64,000 nucleotides of DNA from Nymphaea colorata (GCF_008831285.2 NC_045138.2:29917934-29981933), one strand, 5' to 3'; counted from the stretch's first letter, positions 25,354-39,170 are shown. The notes: generated from the letters alone by a model not told the origin. Made by a program: numbers and translations.

Positions 25354-26920
25354 AAAACGATGTTCTCCTTTACTTCTTTGGCGCTATGTTTAAAATATTT
25401 GTCATATTATGGATGTATGAGTGAATATTGGAGGGTTCTACAGCGGTTGAATTAGTGAAATTTTGCTATTATAAAAGGAACATTTGATGATCTTTTGATG
25501 TAATTATATGATTTATTTATGTGGCGTTGGCACCGAATCGGATTTGAGTTAGTTCTGGTTCAATTTATATTCATTGATTACCTTCATTGGCTGGATCCCA
25601 GCAAAACCAATTTTTTTGGGTTTTGGATCTTGCAAACCTTTTTCTTTGAAAGTTGAAACCTGCACCAAAAAAAAAAATCTCTTCACCAAGATTTTGGCAG
25701 TTAGAACAATTGACATGGTGTCTTTTTTAAAGTTTATTTCACCACTTTCTTTGGACAATTTAGGTCCGCATAAATTCATCTTTAAAATAGACCTGGGCAT
25801 CAGGCGGCTGGCTGGCTCAGCCCGATAAGAGCCCAAAACCGGAGCCTGAGCCCTACCTGATGCTCGAGCCTGGTTTCGGTCCGATTAAAATAAAAAAATA
25901 ATTTTTAAATATAAATTATATTTTTAATAATAAAAAATATATTATTATTAAATAAAATTTAAAAAATTGTAACACAATTGTTGCCAAACACCATGGGATA
26001 TGAAAACTTTTTACCTTAAAAAATATCAAAATACCCTTCCATTAAAGCATGAGAACATACAGTCCCATATTAAGAGAACATGGAAAGCACATCTCCAACC
26101 AGCCTCTTTTCGCTGTCCGACCAACTATTCTGTGTTCTCTGTTCAGCCTTTTAGGTTGTATCTGTTTCGCTGTAGATCTCATATTCACGTTGATCAGATC
26201 CATAATTTAAGGTCAGGTCAGGTAATTATCTATTCGAGCTTAAATCCATGGTTTTAAGATTAGCATGAATTTGATATGCGATCCTCAATTTAACCCAAAA
26301 CACACATGGGCTATCGAACACAAACTTTAAATCCATGGTTTTAAGATTAGCATGAATTTAATATGCGATCCTCAATTTAACCCAAAACACACATGGGCTA
26401 TCAAACACAAACTTTAAAAGACAATTTTTTTTTTTAAAAAAAAGTAATTGTTCTCATGAAAGATTTCCACACTTATTCGTCCATCAAACACTCTTTAAGC
26501 AGGGCCTAGGTGCAATTGCATGAGATTATTCCTAGAATTTTGAGGGGAGAAAATATTCATGTCTTGGGCGTTTGAGTCTTTGTACCGACGAACACATTTG
26601 TCCGAATGAAAATAGGATGTAGAACGCGTGGTGGACCTGAGGGGCGCGTGTTAGACGCCGAACATATTATCGTTCCCACAAACTTGAGAAAAATAGAGAG
26701 CTTTCAAGACGAGGGGTCAGATGAGAAAAATGAAAAATGGAAGGCGTGTATGAGATTGCAGCCTAGATGTTGGACTGATTGAGAACATTTTTCCTGGGGG
26801 AAAAACCCTAACGTCATCGGACTGCTTTGCGGGTTGGGGCTTCCTGGTGCTTCCTCTTCCTCTTCTTCCCTCTCTCTGTGTCTCTCCCTCTGTCATCGTC
26901 ATCCAATCGAGCGGGCGGAA
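25354..26920. other. Intergenic between ABIL and eIF3L
   Basis: Contains a GC-rich repeat-like stretch at about 25795-25885 built on words such as gagcctgagccc, an AT-rich run to about 25980, and the tandem duplication listed next. The last 100 bases are the pyrimidine-rich leader of eIF3L. No gene seen. Confidence 0.4.
26241..26417. repeat. Direct tandem duplication, 87 bp x 2
   Basis: Two nearly identical copies start with TAAATCCATGGTTTTAAGAT at 26241 and 26328; they differ at about two positions. Intergenic. Confidence 0.95.
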
Positions 26921-29706
26921 ATGGCGTACGAGAGCAGCGGAGGCTACGGGAGGGACTACGACGACGTGTACGACGACGGGGTGGGGATTCCGTCGTCGCA
27001 GCAGGATGCCTCCTCCTACGACCCATCGTACGTTCCCGACGCCGTCCGGACGTTCGTCGTGATACTGTATCGCCACATCAGGGAGAAGAACGTCTATGAG
27101 ATCCACCAGATGTACGAGGGGAGCTTCCAGAAGCTGAGCGAACGGATGTTCAGGGAGACGCCGTGGCCGGCCGTCGAGGCCATCGCCCCCTTCGTCGACA
27201 ACGACCACGTCTTCTGCCTACTCTACCAGGAGATGTGGTTCCGCCACCTCTACGCTCGTCTGTCGCCGACGCCCCGCCAGCGCGTCGACTCCTGGGACAA
27301 TTACTGCAGCCTCTTCCAGGTCGTGCTCCATGGCGTCGTCAACATGCAGCTTCCCAACCAGTGGCTCTGGGACATGATCGACGAGTTCATCTACCAGTTC
27401 CAGTCCTTCTGCCAGTACCGTGCCAAGCTCAAGAGCAAGACTGAACATGAGATCGCCCTCCTGAAGCAGTTTGATCAGGTCAGGCTCCGTCGCCCCTTCT
27501 CTGCCATTTGCTAGTTTAATTCATTGTTTTCAGAACATTTTTGTTTTTTTAACTCATGCGTAGAAGGGTCAGGAACTTGGTGGCTAATGTTATTTTTGAG
27601 GGGCAAGGCTGGTTTAATGGTGAATAAGTTTATTTATAGGAAAAAACGTGTTGGAGCATTTGTTTATCTCATTTGGGTTGCTTTTCGATCAGAGGTGTTG
27701 TGGGTGAGTTTTAGTGGATTATCATTTCCAGTTACTTGAATTGTTCTGGAAGCTTGGTATGGTTGGGTGAATGGTTTCGAGTTGGGTTCCCGTTTCCTTT
27801 TTCTTCCTTTCCCTGTCTTTCCTTCTTCCTTTTAGTGACTTTTGTTTGCATTATGGAATTGATTAATTCATTGAGTGAATCAGAGGTCCACATTGGCTAG
27901 GGATTATTTCCTCATGCTGTTTTTAGTTTAGTCATGCCTCCTTTTTAAGTCGTATGACGGTATGAGATTGGTGGATAAAATATGTTGACGTTCATCTGAT
28001 AATGGCACGTGGAAGAGTGTGCTTGATCTGTAATTCATCGTCAGTTATTATTGCCGCCTACCATAGCTGAATCCGACATTGTGCTGTCTGCCTTGCCAAT
28101 TGAGAGCCCATCTTTGGGTTATCTGATTATGATTGTTCTTTTTGAATTTTTCAGGCATGGAACGTTTATGGAGTTCTTAACTTTTTGCAAGCTCTGGTTG
28201 AGAAATCCAATATCATAAATATATTGGAAAGTGAAAAGGCTGGCCTAGAACAGTTCACTGCTACGGATGGGTATGATTACAGTGGTGGAAGCAATGTCCT
28301 TAAGGTGCTGGGCTATTTCAGCATAGTGGGGTTGCTCCGAGTCCACTGCCTTCTCGGTGATTATAGCACTGGTCTTAAATGTTTGACACCCATTGATATC
28401 AGTCAGAGTGGTGTTTATACATCTGTTATTGGAAGCCATATAACTACAATTTATCATTATGGCTTTGCAAACCTCATGTTGCGGAGGTAAGTTCACATAT
28501 TCCTCTTTATTTTGTGCTATTGTTAGTATGTGAGTATTTTTTGGTTAGGGCTTTTGTATCTGCAGCTATGGTTTTTATCTTTTCATGTTTTGAGACCAAT
28601 GAGATGACAGATAAGATAAGTTTTTTATCTTTTCCTTTTCTGAGATCAAGAAGATACATACTATGAGTCTATGACTGTTATCCTGAGATATATTTTGCAC
28701 CTCCATGGAAAGAATTATAGGTCATAGGCCTTGAGTGGGTTTACTCTACTTACAATTGATGGAAGGTGGTTGGGTGTTGAATGTTACCGTCTTCTCTTAA
28801 AAAACGTAACTGTATAAGACCAAATTGCTGACAATTTGCCTAATTGTAAAACTTTGTGTTCAATGAGTGGCATGACATAACTACATAATCAACGATGTCA
28901 GCAAGGGCTTTGGATTTGGGTCCAGGGATTCTAACCTTACCTTGGTGAACAAGCCACTGCCCATTTCATGCAACGATTATTTACAGGCTCCCTGATGTAT
29001 GAACTATGAAGTATAGTAATTTTTGTCATGGTCAGGGACTTGAGGGAAGATTCTCCGAAATTAGCCATGCTGTTGAGTATTGATTGGTCATCCTTTTCTA
29101 TTGCATCAGTAATTGCACACCAGGGACAAGTTGTTTCTAAAATTTGTGTGATTGGTGCAATGTCCTGTTTATATGTTTCATCGTTCAGATTGCTTGCGTT
29201 CACTTAGATGTGTGTCTAATTCATCTGACACATCTTCATGGATGTTTGAATTCGTGACTGATTCTTCAGTAGGAGCTCTTTCATGTGCTATCTGGGTGAG
29301 GGTATTGCAGAAGTGGTGTGAGGTTGGTGTCCGGACCATGCCCATCACAAGACATTTAGTAAGAGCCTTCTAGTGGTGGAGCTTGTCCTTCTATTTGCTC
29401 CCTTATAATGCTTTTGGTTGCATACACATAGCTTTTGGTTCGTTTGTTATGATCATAATTTCTGTAGTGGAAAGCAGATTAGGCAGGTAGCAACCCTTAA
29501 GTCATCATTCCTTGTCACATAAGGCACCAATTTCACACCTGAAAATATGGCCTAGAAAATAGAAACAGTGATTCGATATCAATGTCATTTGTTTGATCCA
29601 CCAGTGAATATGACATCTCCAGAAAGAAAGCTATGTCACATGGGTGTGGGGTATGAGTGCGGGATGCGGCAAATTCCAAAAAAAAAAAGGGTGTAAGTGC
29701 GGCAAG

Positions 29707-29747
<41 letters not shown>

Positions 29748-32291
29748 GATTTTTGAACTTTTTTTTTGAAGGTTACCTTAATCTCATATAAAATTCAAGG
29801 ATTTATTAAATAAAATAGAGGAGGGGAGAGAGATAAGAGGGAAAAAGGAAGAGGGAAGGATAAGAGAAGGAAAAAGTTGGAAATGAACAAGAGAAAATGA
29901 GAGCGGGTGTGGTCAGCAGCACCCGATTTAGTTTCACCGAGTCAGGTGCTGTGTTGGGCTGCACCCGCACCCGAGTTGACTCGGGTGCACAACCATCTTT
30001 GGTGCACCCATATCACCATATGCAAAGTTAAACCACAAAATATCCTAAAATGAAAGTGGATTCAGGTCAGCCTATACGTGCTCTCTGAATGAGCAGTTCC
30101 TGACACAGGTGTTACTTGATCTGAAATGATGACTAGATTGGCATGTGTTGGATATTGTAGTTATGGCATATCTTACATGCTTGCTTCATTGGTCAGCTAA
30201 ATAGTCTGAACTAGTCCTTGATTGGGAGGCCCCTAGTCAAGTTCGTGCCTGTGTGGGAGCCATAAAAAGGTTTTATTGTTGACATGAAAAGCCGCTACTT
30301 TAAAGAATTGCAGCAATGGAGAAAAAAAAGCGTCGTTGCACTAATAATTGTAGCAATTGAAAGAAAACCCATATAGTTTGGAACTTCAAACAAAGGACAC
30401 ACATGCATTTTGTTTGTCCAGAAAAGCAAGAAAAGAAAGTTTAGATCCTTTCCATGGTTTCCTGTCTTCTGAGTTCTGAGTAAACCTTGGGGCTAGAGCT
30501 AGAGAACTTAGCGTTACTTTTGACTACACAGTTAGTTGGAGGAGCTATGTGTTTTGCTAGTATGGTGATGCCGGCATGGATGTTCACGAAGGCCGAAGGT
30601 GTATGCTTGAAAAAATTTTAAGGGTTGGGTGGCAAATAGGTTTTCAAGTTGTTTACGTATCATGTAGTTCTCTATGAAAATATTGTGCATATGCCTCTCA
30701 TCTGTAAGTATGCCATTTTTTTTCTTTTTTCAGATGCTTCTAGATGCTCATAGTATTGCTTGTGGTAATTTCTTTTCTTTATAGCTTAGATTTGCCTGTA
30801 TCTTTTCTGCTAGATATGTTGATGCAATGCGTGAGTTCAATAAGGTTCTATTATACATTATGAAGACCAAACAGTATCATCAGAAATCTCCACAATTTGA
30901 TCAGATTTTGAAGAAGAATGAGCAAATGTATGCCTTATTAGCTATTTGTCTCTCATTGTGTCCACAATTGAAGCTCGTAGATGAGAGTGTTAACAGCCAA
31001 CTGAGGGAGAAGTATGGTGAGAAAATGGCCAGGATGCAGAGGTACGATGATGATGAGGCCTATGCATTATATGATGAGCTTTTTTCATATGCTTGTCCAA
31101 AGTTCATCACCCCATCAGTGCCAAATTACGAGGAGCCGTTGGTCAATTATAACCAGGTGAGTTTGCTGCAAATTGCAGTAGGCTCTCAATGTCCTTGTTT
31201 ACTTATTTTTTCCTTTTTGTTTGGTCTTCTGCTTGGATTTTATTGTGTGTAAGAAGTTAATAGTACGAGCAATTTCTAAAGAATGTGTTGTGCAGAACTT
31301 ATTTATTATGCTTTCTGTTTTATGTGACAACCCTATGATAATTGCCCAGTTTGGATGCTCATAAGGCATCTTTGTTCTTAGTATGTATCTGTGGTGTCTA
31401 CATCATGGCAATCATAGCAAAAGGTGTACAAGTGGTTTGGGATACTTGTCTGCTGGCATGAATTCAGTTCAATGCTAACTGGTTGGTCTTGTTCTTCAAA
31501 AATTATTATGTTCATGGCATCACTTGTAGAGTATTCTAATAGTTTAGATCATGGAGTCAGTGTTGTACGTATCGTACAATATGGGGCTACGTATCGTATC
31601 GTTTACAAAATACGATACGATACACCCCCTGTATCGTAAATGAGGGTGTATCGTACAATACATGCGATACGGGCCCCCGTATCGTACGATAGGGTGCGAT
31701 ACGGCCCGTATCGTACGATACGGGCTGATTTCTAAAAAGGGGGCTTGAACCCCATTTTTTCGAGTTTTTTTTTTATAAAAACCCACCCCTTCTTCATTTC
31801 TAATCTATAGATTGTACCGCCTTAGAGGGAAATCATCGATTTCCATTGTGTAATCATCGATTTTCACCGTGAAATCATCTATTAAACCATGGATTTGTGC
31901 ATGGGTGGCTGATTCCCATTGGGAGGAAAGGGGTTTTTTTAAACCATGAAGATGAAGATGAAAAAGAATGATATTGTTATGAACCTAATAGGCACTCCAT
32001 GCAATGTTGTAAAACGCGTATCGTAAGCCGTATCGATCGGGCTTTAAGATACGCAGTATCGTAACGTATCGTAACCGTATCGTAAATTTTTAAAAAATAA
32101 TAATAATAAATCAGAAAAAATTTAAAAAAAATCGGAAAATTCATAAAAAAAATCAGAAAAAATTAAAAAGAATAAATTCGTCATAGAAAACATGTTTTAG
32201 TCTTTAGATAATGATAGACTTATTATTTTGCTAAATGCTATATATGTATTTCCTAAACAACCCCCCACCCCCCCTCCCCCGACACACACAC

Positions 32292-32335
<44 letters not shown>

Positions 32336-34446
32336 CTTATTGGTTCTATTTGTTATGACCCAAGCCTAACTCAATCAGGAATGTATTTAACTGGACCCTG
32401 ATAAAATCTGAACCATCTAAGGTAACCTATAAATCACTAAACAGAACAGGGAAGAGTCTTATTAGCTAAATCTGGTTCCCACATGGATGAATCTGGGCCC
32501 TGTTAAAGGCTCCAGCATGTTCAAAGATATGGTAAAGTAAGTTTAGATTGACCCCCTAGATATCTTTACCTTATTATGGAGATCTGAAACTTTTGTTTTG
32601 TTGCTTGCTTTTCAGTTATATGTCTTTTTCTTCTTTCATTCGTATTGTCATTAACTTTCAGTGGAAGGGCTATGTGCTAACACAAATCTCCAAGTTCTAT
32701 TTGTTTTTTTTTGTGGTTGTTATCATGTTATGTCATTTTGTCAAAAAGCTGTGTGAATTGTTGCAGGATGCTTATAGGTTGCAGTTGAAGCTTTTCCTTT
32801 ATGAAGTGAAGCAGCAGCAACTGTTGTCGGGTGTTCGCAGTTTCTTGAAATTGTACACAACCATCTCAATTGGGAAGCTTGCGACTTACATGGAGGTGGA
32901 TGAGTCAACTTTAAGGTAAGTTTCATGGTCCGTAGTAGAACCTATGACGTCCTGTAAAAATGGAGAAGAGTCTTAAACTCAGTGATAAACAGTGATGGTT
33001 TGTGCTGTTTTGGAGCAAATGACAATGCAACGATTGTAGGATGCCTGAATTTGTGAACCAGATTCAACTGATTAATGAATTATCATACATTTTGTTTTGA
33101 TATTTCTGGTGCAGGACAATATTGATGAGTTACAAGCATAAAATGCATGTTGTTGGCAATGACGGAAAGGTTCTCTCAAATGCGGATATTGATTTCTATA
33201 TCAATGAGGTATGTGGTTCAGTTTACGTAGATGTGATTACTGTGAAGCGCAAATATGAGAAATTTTAAACTATAAACACAATTAATAAACATAAACTGTT
33301 GTGGCTGCGAAGGCCTGTTTACTGAATTGATTAATTTGACATAGCTTACAATCGTTGTATGTCATTCATGTGCAATTCCCTGTACGAACTTGTTTCTGTT
33401 TGGCTTGCCACACTTGTTTTGTGCGAACTGTCGGTAATCACGTGGATACACCCACACCCACACCCACACCCACACAGGCACACACATGGACAAGAATTCA
33501 TACCTGCTGGAGTTACCATTCTTTTGATGTTTTATAGATTCTTTTCATTATTGGGGTTGGGTTAGGCAAGGCTCCACCTTTAGTTCCTCTTGTGTATCTT
33601 CTCACGAACTGTAGGTACGGTGTAGTGATCATCCATAGTATGCCTTTTTCATGGTAGGTACATTAGATGTATTTTGTTCTTCATGTCTAATGATTTCTAG
33701 TCTAATGAGACATGATTATATTTTCTGATGATATGCAGTTATACATGGTTTCAATTGCTGGTGCCTGACAACAGATTGTTTATTTTCCTTTTGGGTTTAG
33801 AATGTGGAATGGGTCGTAAGGCTTAAGAGTGAATCTCCTTAGTTTTAACAGGAGTTGTTGCTACAATGTCTGCTAGCATATGAATTGCCGCCATTAAAGC
33901 CCTTCTACATCGTGTGAGCATGTGGGGTTGAACTGTGCACTGGGACATAGCAATTAATGAATGAAATAGTTGTGGATGAAGGAGACCATTGTGTATTATA
34001 CCATGTACTGTATTCTTCTAGCAATTAATGAATGAAGTAGTTGTGGATGAAGGAGACCATTGTGTATTATACCATGTATTGTATTCTTCAACTTTTCTGC
34101 AGTTAACAAATCCATGACTTCTATTCTCAAATGATACTTGTTAATATTTGCTGACTGGTTGAGTTTTTTACCTCTTTAGGATACCGTACATGTTGTTGAA
34201 TCCAAGTCAGGAAAGCACTATGGTGACTTTTTCTTGCGTCAGATTCTCAAGGTATGTCATCTTCTACTTTGCACAGCTGGTGCAAGTCATATCCACCTTG
34301 TCGCTTGTTCTTAACTGCTAATTTTGCCTCCATGCTATATGATGTCACTGTCCTTTCTGAATGCAAATACAAGTGCAAACATTCTTATTCTGGTTGTGCA
34401 GTTCGAAGAAATAATTGGTGAGATGGACAGAATAAAGCTGGACTGA
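26921..34446 (+). CDS. EIF3L: Eukaryotic translation initiation factor 3 subunit L
   Basis: Complete gene, seven exons: 26921-27478, 28155-28486, 30814-31156, 32767-32915, 33115-33208, 34180-34251, 34402-34446; all GT-AG and in phase, 530 residues, the usual size for plant eIF3l. eIF3L is a PCI-type subunit of the eIF3 complex that binds the 40S ribosome during initiation. Landmarks: SYVPDAVRTFVVILYRHIRE near residue 40; LYQEMWFRHLYARLSP; RVDSWDNYCSLF; exon 2 GYFSIVGLLRVHCLLGDY; exon 3 YVDAMREFNKVLLYI and LAICLSLCPQ; exon 5 MSYKHKMHVVG; exon 6 HYGDFFLRQILK. The ATG at 26921 is preceded by a pyrimidine-rich GC-rich leader; exon 1 is strongly GC-rich compared with later exons. The intron at 31157-32766 hosts the split hAT-like element, and the intron at 28487-30813 a (CA)n run and repeat debris. 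Confidence 0.97.
29709..29747. repeat. (CA)n(TA)n microsatellite
   Basis: About fourteen CA units followed by a short TA run, inside eIF3L intron 2. Confidence 0.95.
31550..31735. mobile_element. Left part of a split hAT-like element
   Basis: From 31558 the sequence starts CAGTGTTGTACGTATCGTA and follows the left half of the 14846-15140 element (CGTATCG words, then TACGATACGATACACC, then a GTATCGTAAAT core), ending near 31735. The 8 bases just before it are CATGGAGT. It lies in an eIF3L intron. No right end follows in the expected orientation; see 31994-32170. Confidence 0.78.
31994..32170. mobile_element. Right part of the split hAT-like element, inverted
   Basis: From 32002 the sequence starts CAATGTTGTAAAACGCGTATC and matches the reverse complement of the right end of the 14846-15140 element, including GCTTTAAGATACG and the AATAATCAGAA-type tail. 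The 8 bases just before it, ACTCCATG (31994-32001), are the exact reverse complement of CATGGAGT at the left half. That is the pattern expected if one element was split by an inversion. Confidence 0.75.
32281..32332. repeat. (CA)n(TA)n microsatellite
   Basis: A C-rich run is followed by CA units and about 20 TA units, in the same eIF3L intron. Confidence 0.95.
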
Positions 34447-35760
34447 GCATCTGTTCTGCAAGAGTCTTCTTTCAGGATTCCATACGGCGGCCTTGTTCTT
34501 CTGAAGCCACCTGTTCTTAGTTCTACCATTATTTTAGTTAACAGAAATATTTTGTTCTTCAATTTTGATGAGAAATCTTTTCCTTAGTTTCTCTCTCTTC
34601 TGTGTTCCTTTGAACCAAAATCCCTGCAATGTTGCTTGATTTTGTTGAAAATGCAAAATATAGTATGGTGTCGGCGGTGTTTGTGATGGATTCTCTCATG
34701 CAACGAATTCTGATTTCTGCTTTGAGCGCGCGGTTTTGTGGAGTCGTCGAATCCTCAAGAACAGGTTTTGGGAATGGCGGAGTATGCTGAGAGTGAGGTG
34801 TCCTTTTGATTTCATTCAATTTCATGATAATTTTCTACTATCAGCGCATGCATTCTCCGTTTGATTAACTCCCTCTAACCTACTAGTGGTGGGATATAAA
34901 TGGATTGGATATTGTTTGTATTCATTTAACTGGATCTGGTGAAAAAATTCATATCCTATTATAGCGTGGAGTTTGCTGAACCCATCTAAATTTGGGGTCA
35001 TATACTAGTGGATCCGGACTCGGTTTTAGGAAGTATGGACTCAACCCAACTCCAAATCCAAATCGCCTTACACAAGATCGGATCCAGATTACGCATTATC
35101 CGTTAAAACCAAAGTTGGCAAGGGCCCAACATGGAACTGGGTACATTACCTCATACTTGTTTGTGCCAGAGAATTGCAACCTGGAATTAAATCTATGAAT
35201 GAGAACGGGTTCTGACTGGATCCAGTTCAAGGTTCAAACTAGTTCATATATGAACTAATCCAAATCCAAAAATCATGTTGTTGGGTTTCAGACTTAGATT
35301 CGGACCCGTGACAAGGCTGCAAGATGGACTGAAGCGAACTGGTAACTGGATCATATTTTCTTACAAAGCCTGGGTTACGAAGTCCGATTTATACATGGAT
35401 AACGAATCAATCGAACCCATTTACAGCCCGAGTTAAGCCGTCGATCATGCATGTCTCTTGTTTTTTTGCATGGATCTGATTTCCCGGGATCTGTAACTCC
35501 TCTGTCCAACCCGACTCATTGTCACAGACCCAAACCCGAATATTGATTCGAACTCGGGTGCGCTCAAGCGGGTTGAATATCCGAGATCACTTGAAATTAT
35601 TGGCGGTTGCAACTTGCAACGAGTCTGCAGAAGAAAGGCATCCGTTGGGGCCGTTGACGCGTGGAGTCATCTGACCCGTCAGGATAAGTAAAAGAAATCT
35701 GGACCGTCCGTAGAATTATGGAATCCTTGCCGTTGATTTTACGCGACCGGCTCCCTTAAA
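34447..35760. other. Intergenic between eIF3L and unit A
   Basis: Contains eIF3L 3' UTR and then degenerate repeat-like sequence (34980-35560) with words such as ccaaatccaaatc and ggatccggactc, similar in style to 4580-4720 and 39550-39800. No gene seen. Confidence 0.4.
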
Positions 35761-35779
35761 GCCACACCATTCCTTGGCT

Positions 35780-38700
35780 ATCCTCACGCCCTGGTTTCAT
35801 TCGGCTCGTCGGCGAGGGTTTCCACTGCTGCAAAGGTTGGCGGCATCATCTTCTGCGGTCATGGAGGCGGATCGGTGGCGCCGGAATCTCTCTTTAGTCT
35901 TTCCTCCTCGTGCCTCTCCTCTGTGAGTCCTGCTTCTTTTTTTTGTCCGGTCTTTTTTTTTTTTTCCTTTCTGCTGTCTCTTTGCTTTCTGTGTTTGCCG
36001 GTCGGCAGGTTTCATTTCCCGACCCTTGAATCGGATATTCTAACCTGTTTGCGTTCAGATCTTTGCAGATCTCCAAGTGTTGGCCTCCGTAATAAGGCTT
36101 TCTTTAGATCCATGTCGATTTGAAACTTTCTTCCCCTTTTTTTTTAATTTTTTTTGTAATTTTCTTTTATAAGCATGCCTTTTTTTTTCAATAATCGGAT
36201 TCCATGTGAAATCTTCGTTTCTGCTAAAAATGTCTTGTTTCACCTCTTGCGTTTCTTGTAGTTCTGGTCTAAGCGTATCTAACTTGTCTTCCTTTCTTTC
36301 GATTTTCCTAGGAGCTTCTTTTCCTATTAAAGGTCTCGTAGTGCCTTTTCCCGGTCTGTACAACCAGTCTGGTTTCGTCAAAACTGTTCTTTTATGTTTT
36401 TTGTGATCACAACTGTTGAGATTGTTAACGGTTCCGCAAAATTTTCTGATGATTTTCTGAACTTTAGAACTTTGCAGTATGTTGTTTCAATTTCTTGTGT
36501 CTTATGCAAAAAGTCTGGTTTTTCTTCTGCTTTTCCCTACTTTACATAATTGTTACATGGTTTCTGCTCCTCATCTTTTTCCTTCGCCAGATAATGTTTT
36601 CCCCAAGTGTTGAGCCCTATGAAGTTAGTTCTGACTGCTTGCTGTTGATCGGCCAAGACAGAGTGTTTTGCTGCCATTCAAAGACTTGTTCTTGTTCCTT
36701 TTCTTGAAAATTTGCGATCTTTTTGGAAATCTCCTCTGTCTTCTTCATTGTTTTCTTAGCATGTGAGTTCATGATTCTCGTGAGCAGGTTATGTTCTTTA
36801 TTGTTGTGGGACTTTTCCGTCCTTGTCTTACCCCCTTAGCAACTTTTTTGCCCCTGCCGTTGATATTCAGTGTATTAGATTTCTGATGGTGATTATTTTT
36901 CTTTGGTAGGTCTCGCCATGGGGGATTTTTCTTGCCTCAACATGGGGGAGTAGTTGGATAAAGGTTTCTGCTGGTTGACGGACGAAGCTGACGAGTAACG
37001 AGTTTGTCCCTCCCTTCCATCACGTTTTATGATCAAGTTATGTGGTTTTGAAGTCTTATCTATTTATACTGGATTTGATTACTTGGCATTCAGGTTCCAT
37101 TGCTTCACTGGAGGCTTATTTACCTTTAAGATGTAGCGATTGGCGTCCAGGTTTGATGCCTGGAAAATGATGGTCCATCGTTCCTGCAAGGGTTGTTTGT
37201 GGATGTGTCTGTAAGGTGTCTGGATATATGTTATATGTCCTCTGTGCCTGGTCGACAAAAGCGGACGATGAGGGGATATCTGGTTTGGCAGGTGTGCCAG
37301 TCGTTGTGTGTTTTGAGGCTGTGCCTTTGCGGGTGCGCTTGCGGGCCAGCCAAAAAATTTAATAAAAATTTTCCTTTTTTTGGGGGAGGGTTTCGCAGGG
37401 CGTTCTTGCCCGGGCCCTCTCGTGTGCGTGTGTGCTGTCTCTCTCTCTCTCTCTTTCTCTCCTCTCTTCTCTCCCTTTCCCTCTCCCCTGCCAGTCTAAT
37501 GCCATCGCGAATTCTGACCACTTCCAGACCCTATGTGGACTTCTCGAGTCATCTATCGTTCAGCGCTTCTCATCACATCGTGGTGCACAGGTATGCGTGT
37601 GTTTGTTGCTGTTGATCGCAAAGTTTCATTCTGCCTTATTTGGGAGCACAATGATTATCTTATTACACATTGAGTATTTAAGTTGGGTAAAATATGAAAT
37701 TGTGGGACAATGCAGGCTTTTGCATATTCATTGGTTTTGAAAAGTCTATATATTATATCATGACCATATGAGAATGATGATAGATAAGCTCTTCAACATG
37801 GAGTTGCACTTCGATACCATTTTGTTCTTCAGTTTATTGTCAGGATAAAGATCTTGAACATGGTGTTGCACTGGGGCATTATTTTGTTTTTCAGTTCATA
37901 GTCAGGCATGCTAAACCTGTTCAACATACCGTGGCAATTGTTCCTCTTCGCTTCACAATCACGCAGCGTATGATAAACTGACTTGCACCGATTTTTGGGC
38001 CACCAATATTTGCCTCATGTTATCCTGAAAATGATTCTCGCATTCAGATTTGGTGCACGGTTCAAATGCACTCATCTTGGTTCACCATCTAATACTTGCC
38101 TTCATCTTGCTCATTGCTTTAGGGGCAAATTAAGGCTTTCATTTGTTTTTGCTTGTTGGCCCTTTGGTGCCCTTTGTTTTGTTGTATATTGTTTTGTCGT
38201 CCTTTGGTATTGGGAGCAAGTGGTCTTGGTGGCGCAGCACTTTGTAAATAGGAGGAGGATGATTGGACTTGCCGCGAAGCCGTTTGTCTCTTGGACTTGC
38301 TGCCGTGGCTGTTGCGGCAGTTTGTATTGCTGATGCTGGATCCTGATACTTGGAGTTGCTGCTATGGCTGTTAGGAGGAAAATGTATTTCTAATGCTGGA
38401 TCATGATGCGTGGACGGTGCCTGCAGAAGGCGAAGGAGACCTGTCTGAGTAAATTTGCTTTTTGAAATGATCTGTATGTGTGAAGGGGCTGTGCTTTCGC
38501 AGGTGCCCTTGCGAAGGACCTGCTCAGTCTTTAATGAAATTTGCTGTTATTTTGGCGGGGGAGGGCTCACCTGGTCCTTGGGGACGCCTGTCTTCGGCTG
38601 CCCGTCCTCATGCTTTTTCTTTTTCCCTGTTACCTATTTTTTGATTTGCATACAAGAATTTGAGGATCATGATTTACTCAGGTTTTTTCGACCGTTCCTG

Positions 38701-39170
38701 CTCCTATAGTAAAAATTGTTTGCAGATTGAAGTTTGTACTTTCCCATGCCGAATGACTGCTACCATGTCCGTTTATTTGTAGGAACTGCCATCAGCTGCC
38801 TGTCGCACCGTCTTCACAAGATTCGAAACATTCATCAAGGAATAATTTTTTACGAATTCCATACGTGCTTGTGTTGACTATGTAAGATTCCTCAAAGGTG
38901 TTCTTGTGAAGCTACTGGACGGCTGCTTTGATAACTCTCCACTCCTCCTGCCGGGTGATTTTGCCTCTTTCGTCGCCGTAAATGCTTGCGCTGAAGTTTG
39001 GAGAGGGCGGGAGCCTAAGCTAGTCCACCAGAAATGGCCGTGTGCACGAGCTGATGGTGCCAAATAATATTCATCCAAAAGCCGAACTTTTACTTGATCA
39101 AACAAATCCCATATCTTCTACCAGTCGCGTGCTCAAGAGTTTGGATGGTGGAAATAATATGCTCTCTTGA
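35780..39170 (+). repeat. Amplified unit A
   Basis: Near full-length copy of a sequence family present four times up to 51.8 kb. It starts with a GC-rich, exon-like stretch at 35810-35927 (ATG at 35861, MEADRWRRN, donor-like CT|GTGAGT), continues with T-rich intron-like sequence, and is colinear with unit D from about 36600 to 37460 (for example CTGTTGATCGGC, GTAGCGATTGGC, the GTGCGCTTGCGGGCCAGCC core). It then contains a three-copy 65-70 bp repeat (37780-37960) and ends with a block reading AAGCTAGTCCA near 39020. It could be a non-coding transcription unit, an old transposon, or a decayed gene; no known protein is recognisable. Confidence 0.7.
37310..37460 (+). repeat. Conserved GC-rich core, unit A
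   Basis: About 130 bp: GGCTGTGCCTTTGCGGGTGC, then GCGCTTGCGGGCCAGCC, a T-rich spacer, GGAGGGTTTCGCAGGGCG, GTTCTTGCCCGGGCCCTCTC, then a (CT)n tract. It is the best-conserved block shared by all four units (others near 42450-42600, 44895-45020, 49648-49800). GGGC...GCCC could form a small hairpin. A more diverged version lies at about 38485-38600. Confidence 0.85.

Noticed and set aside
26834-26920. In-frame N-terminal extension of eIF3L
   Set aside because: It has no ATG and reads pyrimidine-rich leader as Ser/Leu repeats; the ATG at 26921 starts the conserved protein.
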